Below are positions 44,405 to 55,000 of a stretch of DNA of 64,000 nucleotides, piece after piece. The translations under genes were made by a program, and so were the position numbers. The stretch's first letter is position 1, and each line of letters starts with the position of its first letter. Origin of the DNA: an uncultured Microbacterium sp. (GTDB taxonomy: Bacteria; Actinomycetota; Actinomycetes; Actinomycetales; Microbacteriaceae). The stretch lies in NCBI RefSeq assembly GCF_945952435.1, contig NZ_CAMFHZ010000007.1, forward strand, positions 1 to 64,000, written 5' to 3'. A model generated the notes under the pieces. That model saw only the letters and a program-made list of their open reading frames with translations. It ran no database searches and was not told the DNA's origin.

Positions 44405-44647
44405 ATGTGGAGCATCGCCTCGAACGCAGCGACCGCCGGGCTACGCGCCGAGGCGCTCGTCCGATGCGACCGCGCGCGGGATCGCGTCGAGCTGGCGATC
44501 GCGACGCTGGGCGCGATCGATGCGGAGTGCGTGTGGCGGTCGAGGGCGGTCGATGCGTTGCGGGAGCAGCTGAAGGCCCGTCTCGATGAGCTGCGCGAGC
44601 TGCGACACCGGCTCGACGACGCGGCGGCGACGTTGAGAGAAGGGTGA
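44405..44647 (+). CDS. Small helical protein, possible partner of next gene
   Basis: This 80-residue protein is almost wholly helical, with heptad-like LREQLKARLDELRELRHRL near the C-terminus. It has no signal peptide or membrane helix. Length and helical-hairpin character are like WXG100/ESAT-6-type or Lap-type chaperones, but no WXG is seen; CVW at the middle turn is the closest. It precedes the WXG-like hydrolase by 4 bp, so the two are probably co-expressed and may form a complex. Confidence 0.6.
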   Translation: MWSIASNAATAGLRAEALVRCDRARDRVELAIATLGAIDAECVWRSRAVDALREQLKARLDELRELRHRLDDAAATLREG

Positions 44648-44651
44648 GCGC

Positions 44652-46082
44652 ATGGGATCGGATGTCGAGATCGGGCAGGGAGGGATCGTCCAGGTGGATC
44701 CGGACGATCTGCGTGGCTTCGGGATGCGGATCCGCTACGCCTCCGTGGACGTGGAGCTCGCCGGGCAGGAGCTGTCCGTCGTCTCGGCGGCGGACGAGAC
44801 GGGAATCGGCGAGGTGTCCTGGGTATGGACGTTGACGGCACAGCTCGCCGACGCGGAGGCGGCGTTGGACGCGATGGCGCGCGCCGTGGAGACGACGGCC
44901 GATGCCTACGAGGTCGCCGAGCTGCGGGCTCGGCTCGCGCTGCTCGACGCGACCGATCCCTGCGCCGCGCGCAGGGCGCGAGAGCGTATCGACGACCTCC
45001 TCCGTGCGGACGTCCGTCTCGCGGCGATCGAGAAGGTGCTGCGCATCGCCTGGGACAGAGATCGAACCGAGGGGTTCTCTCCCTCGGCACGGCCCCCGCA
45101 TTCGTCGGAGGCACTCGCGATGGCGGCGCTGCTCTTCTGCTCGCCGGCCGCCTTCACGCTGCTCCTGACGGCCCGGACGGCAGAACAGGGACTCACCCGC
45201 ACGGCCGAAGGGCTCCTCCGCGAGGTCGGTTCGACTCGCGGCGTCCTCCCGCTCCAGCCCCTCACGACGGGAACGCGACCGGTCGTCGTGAACGGCACGG
45301 CTCCGCCCGGCGCGGCGCCGGGCCCCAACGACGTGCTCGTACAGGCGCGGACGTCCGTCGCCCTGCGCCCCGGATCCGGCACCGGCGGATCCGCACCGAC
45401 CTCTCTCGGTGAAGCGGTCGCGCGGGTGCCGTACGCGAAGACGCCGCAGGTGCGGATCGAGACGTACACGTCCGACGCCGGGCGCAAGAGATTCGTCGCG
45501 TACGTCGACGGAACGCGATCGACGGGCGTCGACGGCACCGACCGCGAGCCCTGGGACATGAACTCGAACCTGACGGCGTACCTCGATCACGCCGAATCCG
45601 ACCCGTACCGCGCGACGGTCGCCGCGCTGCGCGACGCCGGCGCCGATTCGACGACCCCGGTCGATCTCGTCGGATACTCCCAGGGCGGCATGATCACCGA
45701 CCTCATCGCGCAGTCCGGTGAGTTCGACGTGCAGGGAGTGTTCACGATCGGCTCCCCGGTCGAGCCCGTCCTGCCGGACGATGTGCTCCACGTCGCCGTG
45801 CGACATACCGACGATCCCGTGGCGGGTCTCGCCGGCGGCGGATCCGCGGGCGGTACGGGATCCGCGGACAGTCTCGTCATCACCCGCACCGCCGCACCGG
45901 GTCACGGCGCCGATCCCCACATGCCAGGGCATCTCTACGATGCCTACCGGGACACGGTGCGGCAGGCGGAGGAGAGCGGGGATCCTCGGCTCGATGCGAT
46001 CCGCGCGCACTTCGCAGCGTTGCAGGGTGCGTCGATGACCTCGACCGACTACACAGTGGTGCGACGTGGAGGTGACGGGTGA
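44652..46082 (+). CDS. Serine hydrolase with WXG-like N-terminal domain
   Basis: This 476-residue protein has an N-terminal all-helical region (about 10-150) starting VQVDPDDLRGFGMRIRYASV, like WXG100/LXG export domains. A hydrophobic segment near 156-172 follows (LAMAALLFCSPAAFTLLLTA). Next are a linker and a C-terminal alpha/beta-hydrolase with the nucleophile elbow GYSQGG (Ser343). Candidate acid and His are in VAVRHTDDPV and APGHGADPHMPGHLYD. There is no Sec signal. A helical export domain plus lipase-type domain behind a small helical partner resembles type VII secretion substrates. No T7SS machinery is in the window. Confidence 0.72.
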   Translation: MGSDVEIGQGGIVQVDPDDLRGFGMRIRYASVDVELAGQELSVVSAADETGIGEVSWVWTLTAQLADAEAALDAMARAVETTADAYEVAELRARLALLDATDPCAARRARERIDDLLRADVRLAAIEKVLRIAWDRDRTEGFSPSARPPHSSEALAMAALLFCSPAAFTLLLTARTAEQGLTRTAEGLLREVGSTRGVLPLQPLTTGTRPVVVNGTAPPGAAPGPNDVLVQARTSVALRPGSGTGGSAPTSLGEAVARVPYAKTPQVRIETYTSDAGRKRFVAYVDGTRSTGVDGTDREPWDMNSNLTAYLDHAESDPYRATVAALRDAGADSTTPVDLVGYSQGGMITDLIAQSGEFDVQGVFTIGSPVEPVLPDDVLHVAVRHTDDPVAGLAGGGSAGGTGSADSLVITRTAAPGHGADPHMPGHLYDAYRDTVRQAEESGDPRLDAIRAHFAALQGASMTSTDYTVVRRGGDG

Positions 46083-46184
46083 CGAGGGGCGGGCCCGCGA
46101 GCGGCACAGAGAGACGGCCACGGGGTCCGCCGCGTCGGGGCGGCGGGAGCGGACGCGAATCGGCGGGGCGGGCGTGGAGCGGGC

Positions 46185-46589
46185 TCAGCGGGTGCGGTCC
46201 CGACGGCGCTGCGGGCGGAGCAGGGCGCCGAAGATCGCGTTGATGATCGCGATGAGCAGGGCCGCGACGATCGTCCATCCGAAGCCGCCGACGCTCAGTC
46301 CCCAACCCCAGAAGCCTGTGATCCAGGCGGCGAGCCAGAGCAGGAACCCGTTGATGACGAGGGAGATGAGCCCGAGGGTGAGGATGTACAAGGGGAGCGC
46401 GACGATCTTCAGCACGGTGCCGATGATCGTGTTGACCAGGCCGAACACGAGGCCGATCGCCAGCAGCGTGACGATGAGCGGCACGATGCCGCCGGGCGGA
46501 TAGGGGGTCACCACCACCTGGAGGGCCGGGATCAGGCTCACGATCCAGATGGCGAAGGCGTTCACGATGACGCGGATGAGGAACCTCAT
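46185..46589 (-). CDS. Phage-holin-family-like membrane protein
   Basis: This 134-residue protein has four hydrophobic helices and the pattern of the holin_4_2/YvlD family: RVIVNAFAIWIVSLI, PLYILTLGLISLVINGFLLW and LLIAIINAIFGALL. Despite the name, most members are chromosomal proteins linked to envelope stress, and no phage genes are near. The ATG at 46589 is preferred over 46601 and 46628 because it starts just before the first helix. Confidence 0.8.
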   Translation of the reverse strand: MRFLIRVIVNAFAIWIVSLIPALQVVVTPYPPGGIVPLIVTLLAIGLVFGLVNTIIGTVLKIVALPLYILTLGLISLVINGFLLWLAAWITGFWGWGLSVGGFGWTIVAALLIAIINAIFGALLRPQRRRDRTR

Positions 46590-46638
46590 GATCCCGATCA
46601 TGGCACCGTGAGCCGGGAAAGCGCGCACAATCCGGTCC

Positions 46639-46644
46639 TAGACT
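46639..46644 (+). promoter_or_regulatory. -10 box for leaderless aminotransferase gene
   Basis: TAGACT lies 7 nt before the GTG start, consistent with a leaderless transcript. The position may be off by one or two bases. Confidence 0.5.
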
Positions 46645-46651
46645 CGACCCC

Positions 46652-47722
46652 GTGAGCGAAGAGATCCTGCCCCGCATCCGACCCGAGATCGCGGCCCTGC
46701 CGCCGTATCGTCAGGGGAAGCAGGCGGGCGCCGATGCATTCAAGCTGTCCAGCAACGAGAACCCCTTCGAGCCGCTGCCGAGCGTCGTGGCCGCGCTCGC
46801 CGGCACCACGCCGATCAACCGGTACCCGGACGCCACGGCGCGCGCCCTGCGCGAGCGGCTCGGAGAGCGCTACGGCGTGGCGCCCGACGCCGTCCATGTC
46901 GCCTCGGGCAGCGTCGCGATCCTGTACCAGCTCGTGCAGGCCGCCGCCGGTGCGGGCGACGAGGTCGTCTACGCCTGGCGCTCCTTCGAGGCCTACCCGG
47001 GCCTGCCGCTCGTCGCGGGCGCGACCGGCGTGCAGGTGCCGCTCACCGCCGACGCCCGACACGACCTCGACGCGATGGCGGCCGCGGTCACCGACCGCAC
47101 CAGGGTCTTGATCGTCTGCACGCCGAACAACCCGACGGGTCCGATCGTCACGAGCGCGGAGTTCGCGTCCTTCGTCGATACGGTGCCGAAGGATGTGCTC
47201 ATCGTCCTGGACGAGGCCTACGCCGAGTTCGTGACCGATCCGGACGCGGTCGACGGGCTGGCCGAGCGCATCTTCGAGACGCACCCGAACGTGGTCGTGC
47301 TGCGCACCTTCTCCAAGGCGTATGGGCTGGCCGGACTCCGCATCGGGTACGCCATCGGCAACCCGCGTGTGCTCGATGCCGCGCGCAGCACCGCCGTGCC
47401 GCTGTCCGTGACGTCCGCCGCCGAGGGTGCCGCGCTCGCGAGCCTCGACGCCGAGGACGAGCTGCGTGCCCGGGTGGACGTCATCGTGCAGCGGCGCGCC
47501 GCGCTCGTCGCAGGCCTCCGTGACGCGGGCTGGGACGTGCCGGACGCGCAGGGCAACTTCGTCTGGATCCCGACGGGAGACGACACGGCGACGGCCGCGA
47601 CCGCGTTCGAGGAGGCCGGGCTGATCGTGCGCGCGTTCCCCGGGGACGGGATCCGCGTCTCGGTCGGCGAGGAGGACTCGCTGCCCCGCGTCCTCGCCGT
47701 CGCCCGCGCCCTGCGCGCCTGA
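46652..47722 (+). CDS. hisC: Histidinol-phosphate/aromatic aminotransferase
   Basis: This 356-residue class-II PLP aminotransferase has [37 protein letters not shown] and the PLP Lys in [14 protein letters not shown]. It converts imidazole-acetol phosphate and glutamate to histidinol phosphate. Stand-alone actinobacterial copies outside the his operon may instead act on aromatic amino acids, and no other his gene is here. It is divergent from the holin-like gene. The GTG start is supported by the leaderless -10. Confidence 0.88.
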   Translation: MSEEILPRIRPEIAALPPYRQGKQAGADAFKLSSNENPFEPLPSVVAALAGTTPINRYPDATARALRERLGERYGVAPDAVHVASGSVAILYQLVQAAAGAGDEVVYAWRSFEAYPGLPLVAGATGVQVPLTADARHDLDAMAAAVTDRTRVLIVCTPNNPTGPIVTSAEFASFVDTVPKDVLIVLDEAYAEFVTDPDAVDGLAERIFETHPNVVVLRTFSKAYGLAGLRIGYAIGNPRVLDAARSTAVPLSVTSAAEGAALASLDAEDELRARVDVIVQRRAALVAGLRDAGWDVPDAQGNFVWIPTGDDTATAATAFEEAGLIVRAFPGDGIRVSVGEEDSLPRVLAVARALRA

Positions 47723-48260
47723 TCCCGGATCCGGGCCGCCCGGACCCCGTGCCGCCCAGCGGCCGAGCACCCGGGAACCCGGGGACGCGTGCGCGGCGTC
47801 GCCACGTCCGCAAGGTGGGATCGCCCTATCCGCCGTGCCGTGTGCGGCCGAGTCGTATCGGCATTGCCCGACCGGGCAGGCTCTGCCGAATCGTGTGGGC
47901 GTTCTCAATCGTGCCGACGTTGCCGGACCGTGCAGACGCTCCGGACCGTGCGGGCGGTGTCGATCCTGCCCGCGTTGCCGGACGGTGCCGGAGGGTACTG
48001 GCGGCTGCGGACCGCGCAGGCGTCGCCGGACGTGCAGAGGGCCCGGACCGTGCGGATCGACCGGGCAGGAGCTCCCGCCAGACCCTCCGAGGAGATGCAT
48101 GGGCATCCATGTAAAAAACGAGGGCGACCTGGCATAAATACGAGGGAGGCCTGGATATCCCTGGTCGTGCATGCGTCGGTGGAGAAGGTCACAGGACGAT
48201 CGGGATCGTTTGTACCGACTCTCCACTGCGGACGGGAAATCCTCGGTTAGCGTAGACAAC
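47723..48260. other. 538-bp gene desert with degenerate repeats
   Basis: I see no supportable gene. CCGGACCGTGC or a close variant occurs at 47923-47933, 47941-47951, 47978-47988 (CCGGACGGTGC), 48043-48053 and, more degenerate, near 48007 and 48027. Further on, ACGAGGGCGACCTGG (48118-48132) and ACGAGGGAGGCCTGG (48140-48154) form a 22-bp-spaced pair in an AT-richer patch after an A6 run. The promoter of the E1-alpha gene lies at the right end. Confidence 0.6.
48248..48253 (+). promoter_or_regulatory. -10 box for leaderless E1-alpha gene
   Basis: TAGCGT ends 7 nt before the GTG at 48261. Confidence 0.5.
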
Positions 48261-49382
48261 GTGACCGCCGATTCCGCCACCGTCCGCGTCCTCGACGCCG
48301 ACGGCGCCTTCGCCCCGAGTCCCGCCGCCGAGGAGTACGTCCCGCTGATCGAGGCTCTGCCCGACAGCGAGCTCGAGCAGTTCTACCGCGACATGGTCGC
48401 GATCCGCGCGATCGACGCCCAGGCGACGAACCTCCAACGCCAGGGGCAACTCGCCCTGTGGCCGCCGAGCCGCGGCCAGGAGGCGGCGCAGGTCGGATCG
48501 GCCCGCGCCTCCCGACCGCAGGACACGATCTTCCCCTCGTATCGCGAGCACGCGGTGACGCGGATCCGCGGTGTGGATCCCGTCGACATCATCAAGCTCA
48601 TGCGCGGCGTCGCCAACGGAGGCTGGGATCCCTCCGATCCCCGCAACGGCAAGACGCGCATCTACACGCTCGTGCTCGGCTCGCAGACGCTGCACGCGAC
48701 GGGGCTCGCGATGGGCCTCGTCTTCGACGGGAAGTGCGGCACGGGAGACGTGGATCGCGACGAGGCCGTGATGGTCTACTACGGCGACGGCGCCTCGAGT
48801 CAGGGTGACGTGCACGAGGCGATGGTGTTCGCCGCCAGCTACCAGACCCCTGAGGTGTTCTTCCTGCAGAACAACCACTGGGCGATCTCCGTCCCGGTGT
48901 CCACCCAGTCCCGCGTGCCGCTCGTGCAGCGCGGCACGGGCTACGGGATCGAGTCGATCCGCGTCGACGGCAACGACGTGCTCGCGAGCTATGCGGTGAC
49001 GCGCCGGGCCCTGGACGAGGCGCGGACCGGCCTGGGACCGCGCGCGATCGAGGCCGTCACCTACCGGATGGGCGCGCACACCACGAGCGACGATCCCACG
49101 AAGTACCGTGGCGACGCGGAGGAGCAGGAGTGGGCACGACGCGATCCGATCGCCCGCATGCGCGCGTTCCTCGAGAACCGCGGAGCCGCGGGATCCTTCT
49201 TCGCCGACGTCGAGAGCGAGGCCGCGGAGGCCGCGGAGGATCTGCGTGTGCGCACTCTCGAGCTCGGCGCGCCAGGCCCGGACGCGATCTTCGATCACGT
49301 CTACTCCGAGCCGCACCCGCTGATGGCGGAGCAGAAGGCCTGGCAGGCGCAGTACGAGGCGTCGTTCGGAGGCGACGCGTGA
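48261..49382 (+). CDS. 2-oxoacid dehydrogenase E1 alpha (branched-chain type)
   Basis: This 373-residue E1-alpha binds thiamine diphosphate with Mg2+ through YYGDGASSQGDVHEAMVFAA and QNNHWAISVP, and has the phosphorylation-loop-like YRMGAHTTSDDPTKYR. The last segment is typical of branched-chain enzymes rather than pyruvate enzymes. With E1-beta it decarboxylates the 2-oxoacid and reductively acylates the E2 lipoyl group. The frame runs upstream to 48171, but the GTG at 48261 fits the family N-terminus and a leaderless promoter. Confidence 0.9.
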   Translation: MTADSATVRVLDADGAFAPSPAAEEYVPLIEALPDSELEQFYRDMVAIRAIDAQATNLQRQGQLALWPPSRGQEAAQVGSARASRPQDTIFPSYREHAVTRIRGVDPVDIIKLMRGVANGGWDPSDPRNGKTRIYTLVLGSQTLHATGLAMGLVFDGKCGTGDVDRDEAVMVYYGDGASSQGDVHEAMVFAASYQTPEVFFLQNNHWAISVPVSTQSRVPLVQRGTGYGIESIRVDGNDVLASYAVTRRALDEARTGLGPRAIEAVTYRMGAHTTSDDPTKYRGDAEEQEWARRDPIARMRAFLENRGAAGSFFADVESEAAEAAEDLRVRTLELGAPGPDAIFDHVYSEPHPLMAEQKAWQAQYEASFGGDA

Positions 49383-49414
49383 ACGCGGCCTCCCTGCGGG
49401 CGCGGTCGGTGACT

Positions 49415-49489
49415 GTTCTCAGGACCGATTCTCGGCTTCTGCGGGAATCCGCTCCGAGCCCGACACTTTCCACCATCCACCCTGAGAAC
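49415..49489. repeat. 75-bp inverted-repeat element, copy 2
   Basis: GTTCTCAGG at 49415-49423 and CCTGAGAAC at 49481-49489 are perfectly complementary. Total length, end sequences and a CCATCC near the right end match the element at 24622-24696. It fills most of the 124-bp gap between the E1-alpha and E1-beta genes. Confidence 0.7.
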
Positions 49490-49506
49490 CGGAACGAGGC
49501 ATCCCG

Positions 49507-50529
49507 ATGACCCTCACCACTGCAGAGGCATCCGGCGGCACGGCGGAGTCACGCGTCGAGACCATGCCCTTCGGCAAGGCTCTCAACGCCGGGCTCCGCA
49601 AGGCCATGGAGGACGACCCGCGCGTCATCCTCATGGGCGAGGACATCGGAAAGCTCGGAGGCGTGTTCCGGATCACCGAGCACCTGCAGCGCGACTTCGG
49701 CGAGCAGCGCGTGCTCGACACCCCCCTCGCGGAATCCGGCATCGTCGGGACCGCGATCGGCCTGGCGATGGGCGGGTTCCGTCCCGTCATCGAGATCCAG
49801 TTCGACGGATTCGTCTTCCCGGCGTTCGACCAGATCACGACGCAGCTCGCCAAGATCACCGCACGCCACGAGGGTGCGCTGTCGATGCCGATCGTCATCC
49901 GCATCCCGTACGGCGGGCACATCGGAGCGGTCGAGCACCACCAGGAGAGCCCGGAGACCTACTTCGCGCACACCCCGGGCCTGCGCGTCGTCTCGCCGTC
50001 GACGCCGAACGACGCGTACTGGATGATCCAGGAGGCGATCGCCTCGAACGATCCGGTCATCTTCCTCGAGCCGAAGAGCCGGTACTGGCCGAAGGGCGAG
50101 GTGGACGTCACCGCACCCGCGCTGCCGCTGCACGCCTCGCGGATCGTCCGCCGGGGCAGCGACGTCACCCTGGTGGGTCACGGGGCGATGGTCTCGACGC
50201 TCCTGCAGGCCGCCGCGCTCGCCGAGGCCGAGGGGACGAGCTGCGAGGTCGTCGACCTGCGCTCGCTCTCCCCGGTCGACTACGGTCCGATCCTCGACTC
50301 GGTGCGTTCGACCGGCCGCATGGTCTACGCGCAGGAGTCTCCGGGGTTCGTGAGCCTGGGCAGCGAGATCGCCGCGACCGTCATGGAGCGCGCGTTCTAC
50401 GCCCTCGAGGCGCCGGTCCTGCGGGTCTCGGGCTACGACACGCCGTTCCCTCCCGCCAAGCTCGAGGGGATCTACCTGCCGGATCCGGACCGGATCCTCG
50501 AGGCGGTCGACCGGTCGCTCGCGTACTGA
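49507..50529 (+). CDS. 2-oxoacid dehydrogenase E1 beta
   Basis: This 340-residue transketolase-like subunit has [40 protein letters not shown] and [19 protein letters not shown]. It forms a heterotetramer with the E1-alpha encoded upstream. GAACGAGG precedes the ATG. It is separated from E1-alpha by a 75-bp inverted-repeat element, unusual in an otherwise tight pathway operon. Confidence 0.92.
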   Translation: MTLTTAEASGGTAESRVETMPFGKALNAGLRKAMEDDPRVILMGEDIGKLGGVFRITEHLQRDFGEQRVLDTPLAESGIVGTAIGLAMGGFRPVIEIQFDGFVFPAFDQITTQLAKITARHEGALSMPIVIRIPYGGHIGAVEHHQESPETYFAHTPGLRVVSPSTPNDAYWMIQEAIASNDPVIFLEPKSRYWPKGEVDVTAPALPLHASRIVRRGSDVTLVGHGAMVSTLLQAAALAEAEGTSCEVVDLRSLSPVDYGPILDSVRSTGRMVYAQESPGFVSLGSEIAATVMERAFYALEAPVLRVSGYDTPFPPAKLEGIYLPDPDRILEAVDRSLAY

Positions 50530-50696
50530 TTCGCCCGCCAGCCCCGACCCGACCCGCACCCCCCGTCACTCCACCCTCGATCACAACCCAGGAGAATCAA
50601 CCCCATCCGCGCCTCTCGACGCCGTATCCGCAGGTTTCTCCTGCGTCGTGGCAGAGACGGGGCGGAGAGGACGGGGTGACCCGAAAGGATCCGACC

Positions 50697-52046
50697 ATGA
50701 GCACCCAGACCTTCACCCTCCCCGACGTCGGAGAAGGGCTCACGGAGGCCGAGATCGTCACGTGGAAGGTCGCTCCCGGCGACGCGGTCGCCGTGAACGA
50801 CGTGATCTGCGAGATCGAGACAGCGAAGTCGCTCGTCGAGCTCCCCTCGCCGCATGCGGGCACCGTCGGGGAGCTGCTCGTCGAGGAGGGGCGCACGGTA
50901 AACGTCGGCACGCCGATCATCACCTTCGTCTCCGAGACGGCGGACGCCCCGACGTCGGCGCCCACGCCCGCTGCACCGGCCGCCGAGGAGGGTTCGGGGT
51001 CGGTGCTCGTCGGGTACGGATCCGGATCCGAGGCGACCTCTCGTCGTCGGCGTCCGGCGCCGCGTCCGGTGCGATCGAGCGTCGGGGTGATCGCGAAGCC
51101 GCCGATCCGCAAGCTCGCGCGCGATCTCGGCGTCGACCTGACGCAGGTCACGCCGACCGGTGCCGACGGGGAGACCACGCGCGAGGACGTCGTCGCCCAC
51201 GCCGAGCAGGCGAGCGTGTTCCGCAACATCCAGACGCCCGAGTGGGGCGACGTCCGGGAGGAGACGGTGCCCGCGCCGCAGGCCGCGCCCGTCGGGCTCG
51301 CCCGCGGCGTCGCGCCGTCGCCCGCCCGGATCGGGGCGGATGAGTCGCGGACCGAGTCGATCCCGGTCAAGGGCGTGCGCAAGGCGACCTCCTCGGCGAT
51401 GGTGCAGAGCGCGTACTCCGCGCCCCACGTGACCGTCTGGAAGGAGGTCGACGCGACCCGCACGATGGAGCTCGTGAAGCGGCTCAAAGCCTCTCCGGAC
51501 TTCGCCGACGTGAAGGTCTCGCCCCTGCTCATCATGGCGCGGGCGGTCATCTGGGCCGTGCGGCGCACACCGATGGTCAACGCCGCCTGGATCGACACCG
51601 CGGACGGAGCCGAGATCGCCGTGCGCCACTACGTGAACCTCGGCATCGCCGCGGCGACACCGCGCGGCCTGCTCGTCCCGAACATCAAGGACGCCCAGGA
51701 TCTCGGCATGCGCGACCTCGCGCACGCCCTGAACCGGCTCACGGCGACGGCGCGCGAGGGGAAGACGACGCCGGCCGAGCAGCAGGGCGGCACGATCACG
51801 ATCACGAACATCGGCGTCTTCGGCATGGACGCCGGCACCCCGATCATCAACCCCGGCGAGGCCGGCATCGTCGCCATGGGCACGATCAGCCAGAAGCCGT
51901 GGGTCGTCGATGGCGAGGTGCGGCCGCGCTGGGTCACGACGGTCGCCGGATCCTTCGACCACCGCGTCGTGGACGGCGACGGCATGAGCCGCTTCATCGC
52001 CGACGTCGCCGCCGTGCTGGAGGAGCCCGCTCTGCTCGTGGACTGA
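50697..52046 (+). CDS. 2-oxoacid dehydrogenase E2 (dihydrolipoyl acyltransferase)
   Basis: This 449-residue E2 has one lipoyl domain (1-76, lipoyl Lys44 in [10 protein letters not shown]), an Ala/Pro/Ser linker, a peripheral-subunit-binding domain (about 138-175, [20 protein letters not shown]) and a catalytic acyltransferase domain with [11 protein letters not shown] (active His/Asp). [12 protein letters not shown] is typical of branched-chain-type E2. The ATG at 50697 has AAAGGAT upstream; an in-frame ATG at 50676 is less likely. E3 is not encoded here. It is convergent with the GH31 gene. Confidence 0.92.
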   Translation: MSTQTFTLPDVGEGLTEAEIVTWKVAPGDAVAVNDVICEIETAKSLVELPSPHAGTVGELLVEEGRTVNVGTPIITFVSETADAPTSAPTPAAPAAEEGSGSVLVGYGSGSEATSRRRRPAPRPVRSSVGVIAKPPIRKLARDLGVDLTQVTPTGADGETTREDVVAHAEQASVFRNIQTPEWGDVREETVPAPQAAPVGLARGVAPSPARIGADESRTESIPVKGVRKATSSAMVQSAYSAPHVTVWKEVDATRTMELVKRLKASPDFADVKVSPLLIMARAVIWAVRRTPMVNAAWIDTADGAEIAVRHYVNLGIAAATPRGLLVPNIKDAQDLGMRDLAHALNRLTATAREGKTTPAEQQGGTITITNIGVFGMDAGTPIINPGEAGIVAMGTISQKPWVVDGEVRPRWVTTVAGSFDHRVVDGDGMSRFIADVAAVLEEPALLVD

Positions 52047-52051
52047 CGACC

Positions 52052-52091
52052 GACGGGGGACACGGCCGGAGCTAGCGACCGCGTCCCCGTC
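52052..52091. terminator. Bidirectional hairpin between convergent genes
   Basis: GACGGGGGACACGG at 52052-52065 pairs with CCGCGTCCCCGTC at 52079-52091, with one bulged G and one mismatch. It lies in the 48-bp gap between the E2 and GH31 stop codons. Confidence 0.6.
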
Positions 52092-52094
52092 CGT

Positions 52095-55000
52095 CTAGGC
52101 CTCGTCCGGCTGCGGCCGGTCCGCGGATCGCCGGCGCCGGCGGAGGGCCACGAGGGCGCCTCCGATCGCGAGCAGGGCGGCGACGATCCCCAGCAGCGGC
52201 GCCGGATCCGCGCCGGTGGTCGGGAGGGCCGAGACCGCCGTCGAGGGTCCCGCCGCCGGGCCGACTGGAGCGCCGGCGGCCACGACCGTGAGGGCCGAGC
52301 TCGCGAGCACCTCGTCGCCCGAGGTCACGACGATCGTGTGCGTTCCCGGCTCCGTGTCCGCAGGGATCGTGGCGGCGAGGTCCGCCGCGCCGTCGCCGTC
52401 GGCGACGACGGCGCCCAGCTGCACAGGCGTGGAATGCAGTGTCACCGTGAGCGAGGCCGACGCAGGGAAGTCGCGCAGGTGGATGTCCACACGGGAACCG
52501 GCCTGTGCGGTGCGGGGGGCATCGATGAGCGGCTGGCCGGGTTGGGGCTGGTCGACCGGGGGGATCACCGCCGGCGCGCTCGTGGACGAGACGTTGCCGG
52601 CCTTGTCGAAGGCCCGGGCGAGGACGGAGATGCCGCCCTCGGGTGCGGAGAGCGCGGCCCCGTACGTCGACCAGGTCGCGCCGCCGTCGATGGAGTACTC
52701 GATGCGATCGATGCCCGACGTCGCGTCCGAGCCGGTGACGGTCACCGTCCTCGCCCCCCGATCCGCCGCGATCGAGACGGTCGGGGCGACCGTGTCGACC
52801 TTCAGCGTGACGGTCTTCGCGTCCTCCGTGTTGCCGGCCGCGTCGAGCGAGCGGTACCCGAACGACGTCACGCCGTCCGAGAGCAGCACCGGCTTGTCGT
52901 AGAGGTTCCAGGCGCCTTCCGGTGTCCAGCGGTACTGCGTCGCCGTCACCCCGACGTCGTCTGTCGCCGCCAGGGCCACGCTCGGCGCCGTCGTGTACCA
53001 CCCCGAGGCGGCCGCGTCCGGCGTGACGGTCGCGGTCGTCGTCGGTGCCGTCGTGTCCGGCGGTGCGCATCGGAACGCGGCGTTGGCCCAGTCTCCGTGC
53101 GCGCCGTTGATGGCGCCCGCGGTGGTCGGATCCACGTTCAGCTCGATGTACTGCACGCCGGTGACGTCGACGTCGACGTGCTCGGCGGCGAAGCCCGGCA
53201 CGTAGGTGCGGCTCTGGTACCGCTGAGTGCCGTCGCCGACGACGCTGAAGATGATCTTGCCGGTGAAGGGATCCTGCAGCCCGACGTCCGCGGTGAACCG
53301 CGTGCACTGGCCGCCGAGGTAGTACGTGATCTTCGAGGACGCGTGCACGCCGAGGCCCTTGGTGTAAGTGGTGCCGTTGATCGAGAGCGGATCGCCCGTG
53401 GCGGCGCCCGGCTCGACGTTCGCGACGTCCTTGCCGACGGTGCCCCAGCCCGTGGTCGCAGAGACCCAGTCGAGGTCGCTCGCGAAGACGTCGCCGGTGG
53501 GCGCCGCGGGCAGCGGGAAGTCGGCCACCTGCCAGTCGAACACCTTGACGTTCGTCGCGACGGGGAGGGTCACCGCCTTCAGCTGCTTGCCCGGGATGAG
53601 CCGCACGGTGTTCGAGTACACCTGGTACGTCGAGGTCGTGTACTCGGGCGAGTTCGCGTTCGCGGCGTTGTTGCGTCCGAGCGACGAGATCGCGACCGTG
53701 GCGCCGCCGAGGGAGCCCTGGGGGAGCCAATTCGGGAAGAACAGCGACTGCTTCTGGACGGTGCCGTCGGCATAGCTCAGGGTGAGCTCAGGCGTCACTC
53801 CCTGTCCGGCCGCCGCCGAGGCGAGCACGGCGAGATGCGTGCCGGTCCCGGTGAGACCGATGGTCTGACCGTTCATCGACACCGAATCGGGGACGTCCGG
53901 ACCGGCCTTCGGCCAGGTGTAGTCGATCTTCGTCGGCGTGCCGGCGTCGACCGTGACGGTGGAGCCGGGGCTCACCCCGCCTTGGGGCGTCGGGGCGGTC
54001 TTCAGCTGCTCCGCGGAGAACGATGCCCCGCCGCCGTCGAAGTCGCCGCTGGCGCGGCCGGCGACGGTGGTCACGGAGACGGAGTCGTACGCGCCGGCCA
54101 GCGATCCGAAGGCGACGTCGATCTGGTTGGCGCCCGAGATCGTGTGGGATCCGCTCTGCGCGTCCGTGTAGGTCGCCGTCGCACCGACCGTCTGCAGACC
54201 GGCGTTCGCCGTGCCGGGGACGATGGTGAACTCCGCGGTCGCGGAGGCGCCGGGGGCGACGGTGTCGACGGTCGTGCTGCCGGTGCCGGTGACGGTCCAG
54301 CCGTCCGCGAGCTTCGGAGCCAGCGTCACCGCCGTCTTGGCGTGGTCGCCCGTGTTGCGGAACGTCACGCGCTCGGTGGTGCCCTGGCCCTGGAAGGCCT
54401 GATCGTCCAGCGCGACCGAGACCTCGGCGGCGCTCGCATCCGAGGCCTTGCCGCCGACGGCCGAGGTGTTGACGAGCGTGACCGTCTGGCTGTCGGTGGA
54501 CGCGACCGGTCCGGCCTTGACATGGACGACCCCGCCGGGGGCGTCCTGGTCGTAGTACCACCCGCTCGGCGCCGCGTCGAAGGCGGCCTTGTCGGCCTGC
54601 TTCGGCAGCTCGGTGCCGCCGACGCGGACGGCGTCGGGCGCGGAGCCCGAGTGCACGTCCAGCTGGTACGGGCGCGATGCCGCCATTCCCGTGTAGCTGC
54701 CGGTGCGCGTGCCGATCGTGACGGCGACGTCGCCGGCGTCCTTCGCGGGGGCGTCGACCGTGAACGTCTGCACCGACGCCGCGCCGGACGCGTAGTCCCG
54801 GCTCACCTTGTCGTCCTCGGTAAGAGTGAAGGTCGACCTGCCGCTGGGGTAGACGTCGAGGGTGATCGTGGAGTCCTCGGGGACGAGGCTCGCGTTGCGG
54901 GCGACGATGCCCTGAGGCACGACGGCACCGGCGCGGATGAACATCGGCAGCGTCTGCAGCGGGGCGGCGTAACCGTTCACGACCTGCCCGCCCTGGTACG

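Noticed and set aside
46185..46589. Prophage marker from the holin-like protein
   Set aside because: The family is mostly chromosomal and no other phage gene lies nearby.
47789..48250. Possible genes in the 47.8-48.25 kb gap
   Set aside because: Several overlapping frames exist on both strands, but none has a ribosome-binding site, typical third-position GC bias or recognisable domains.
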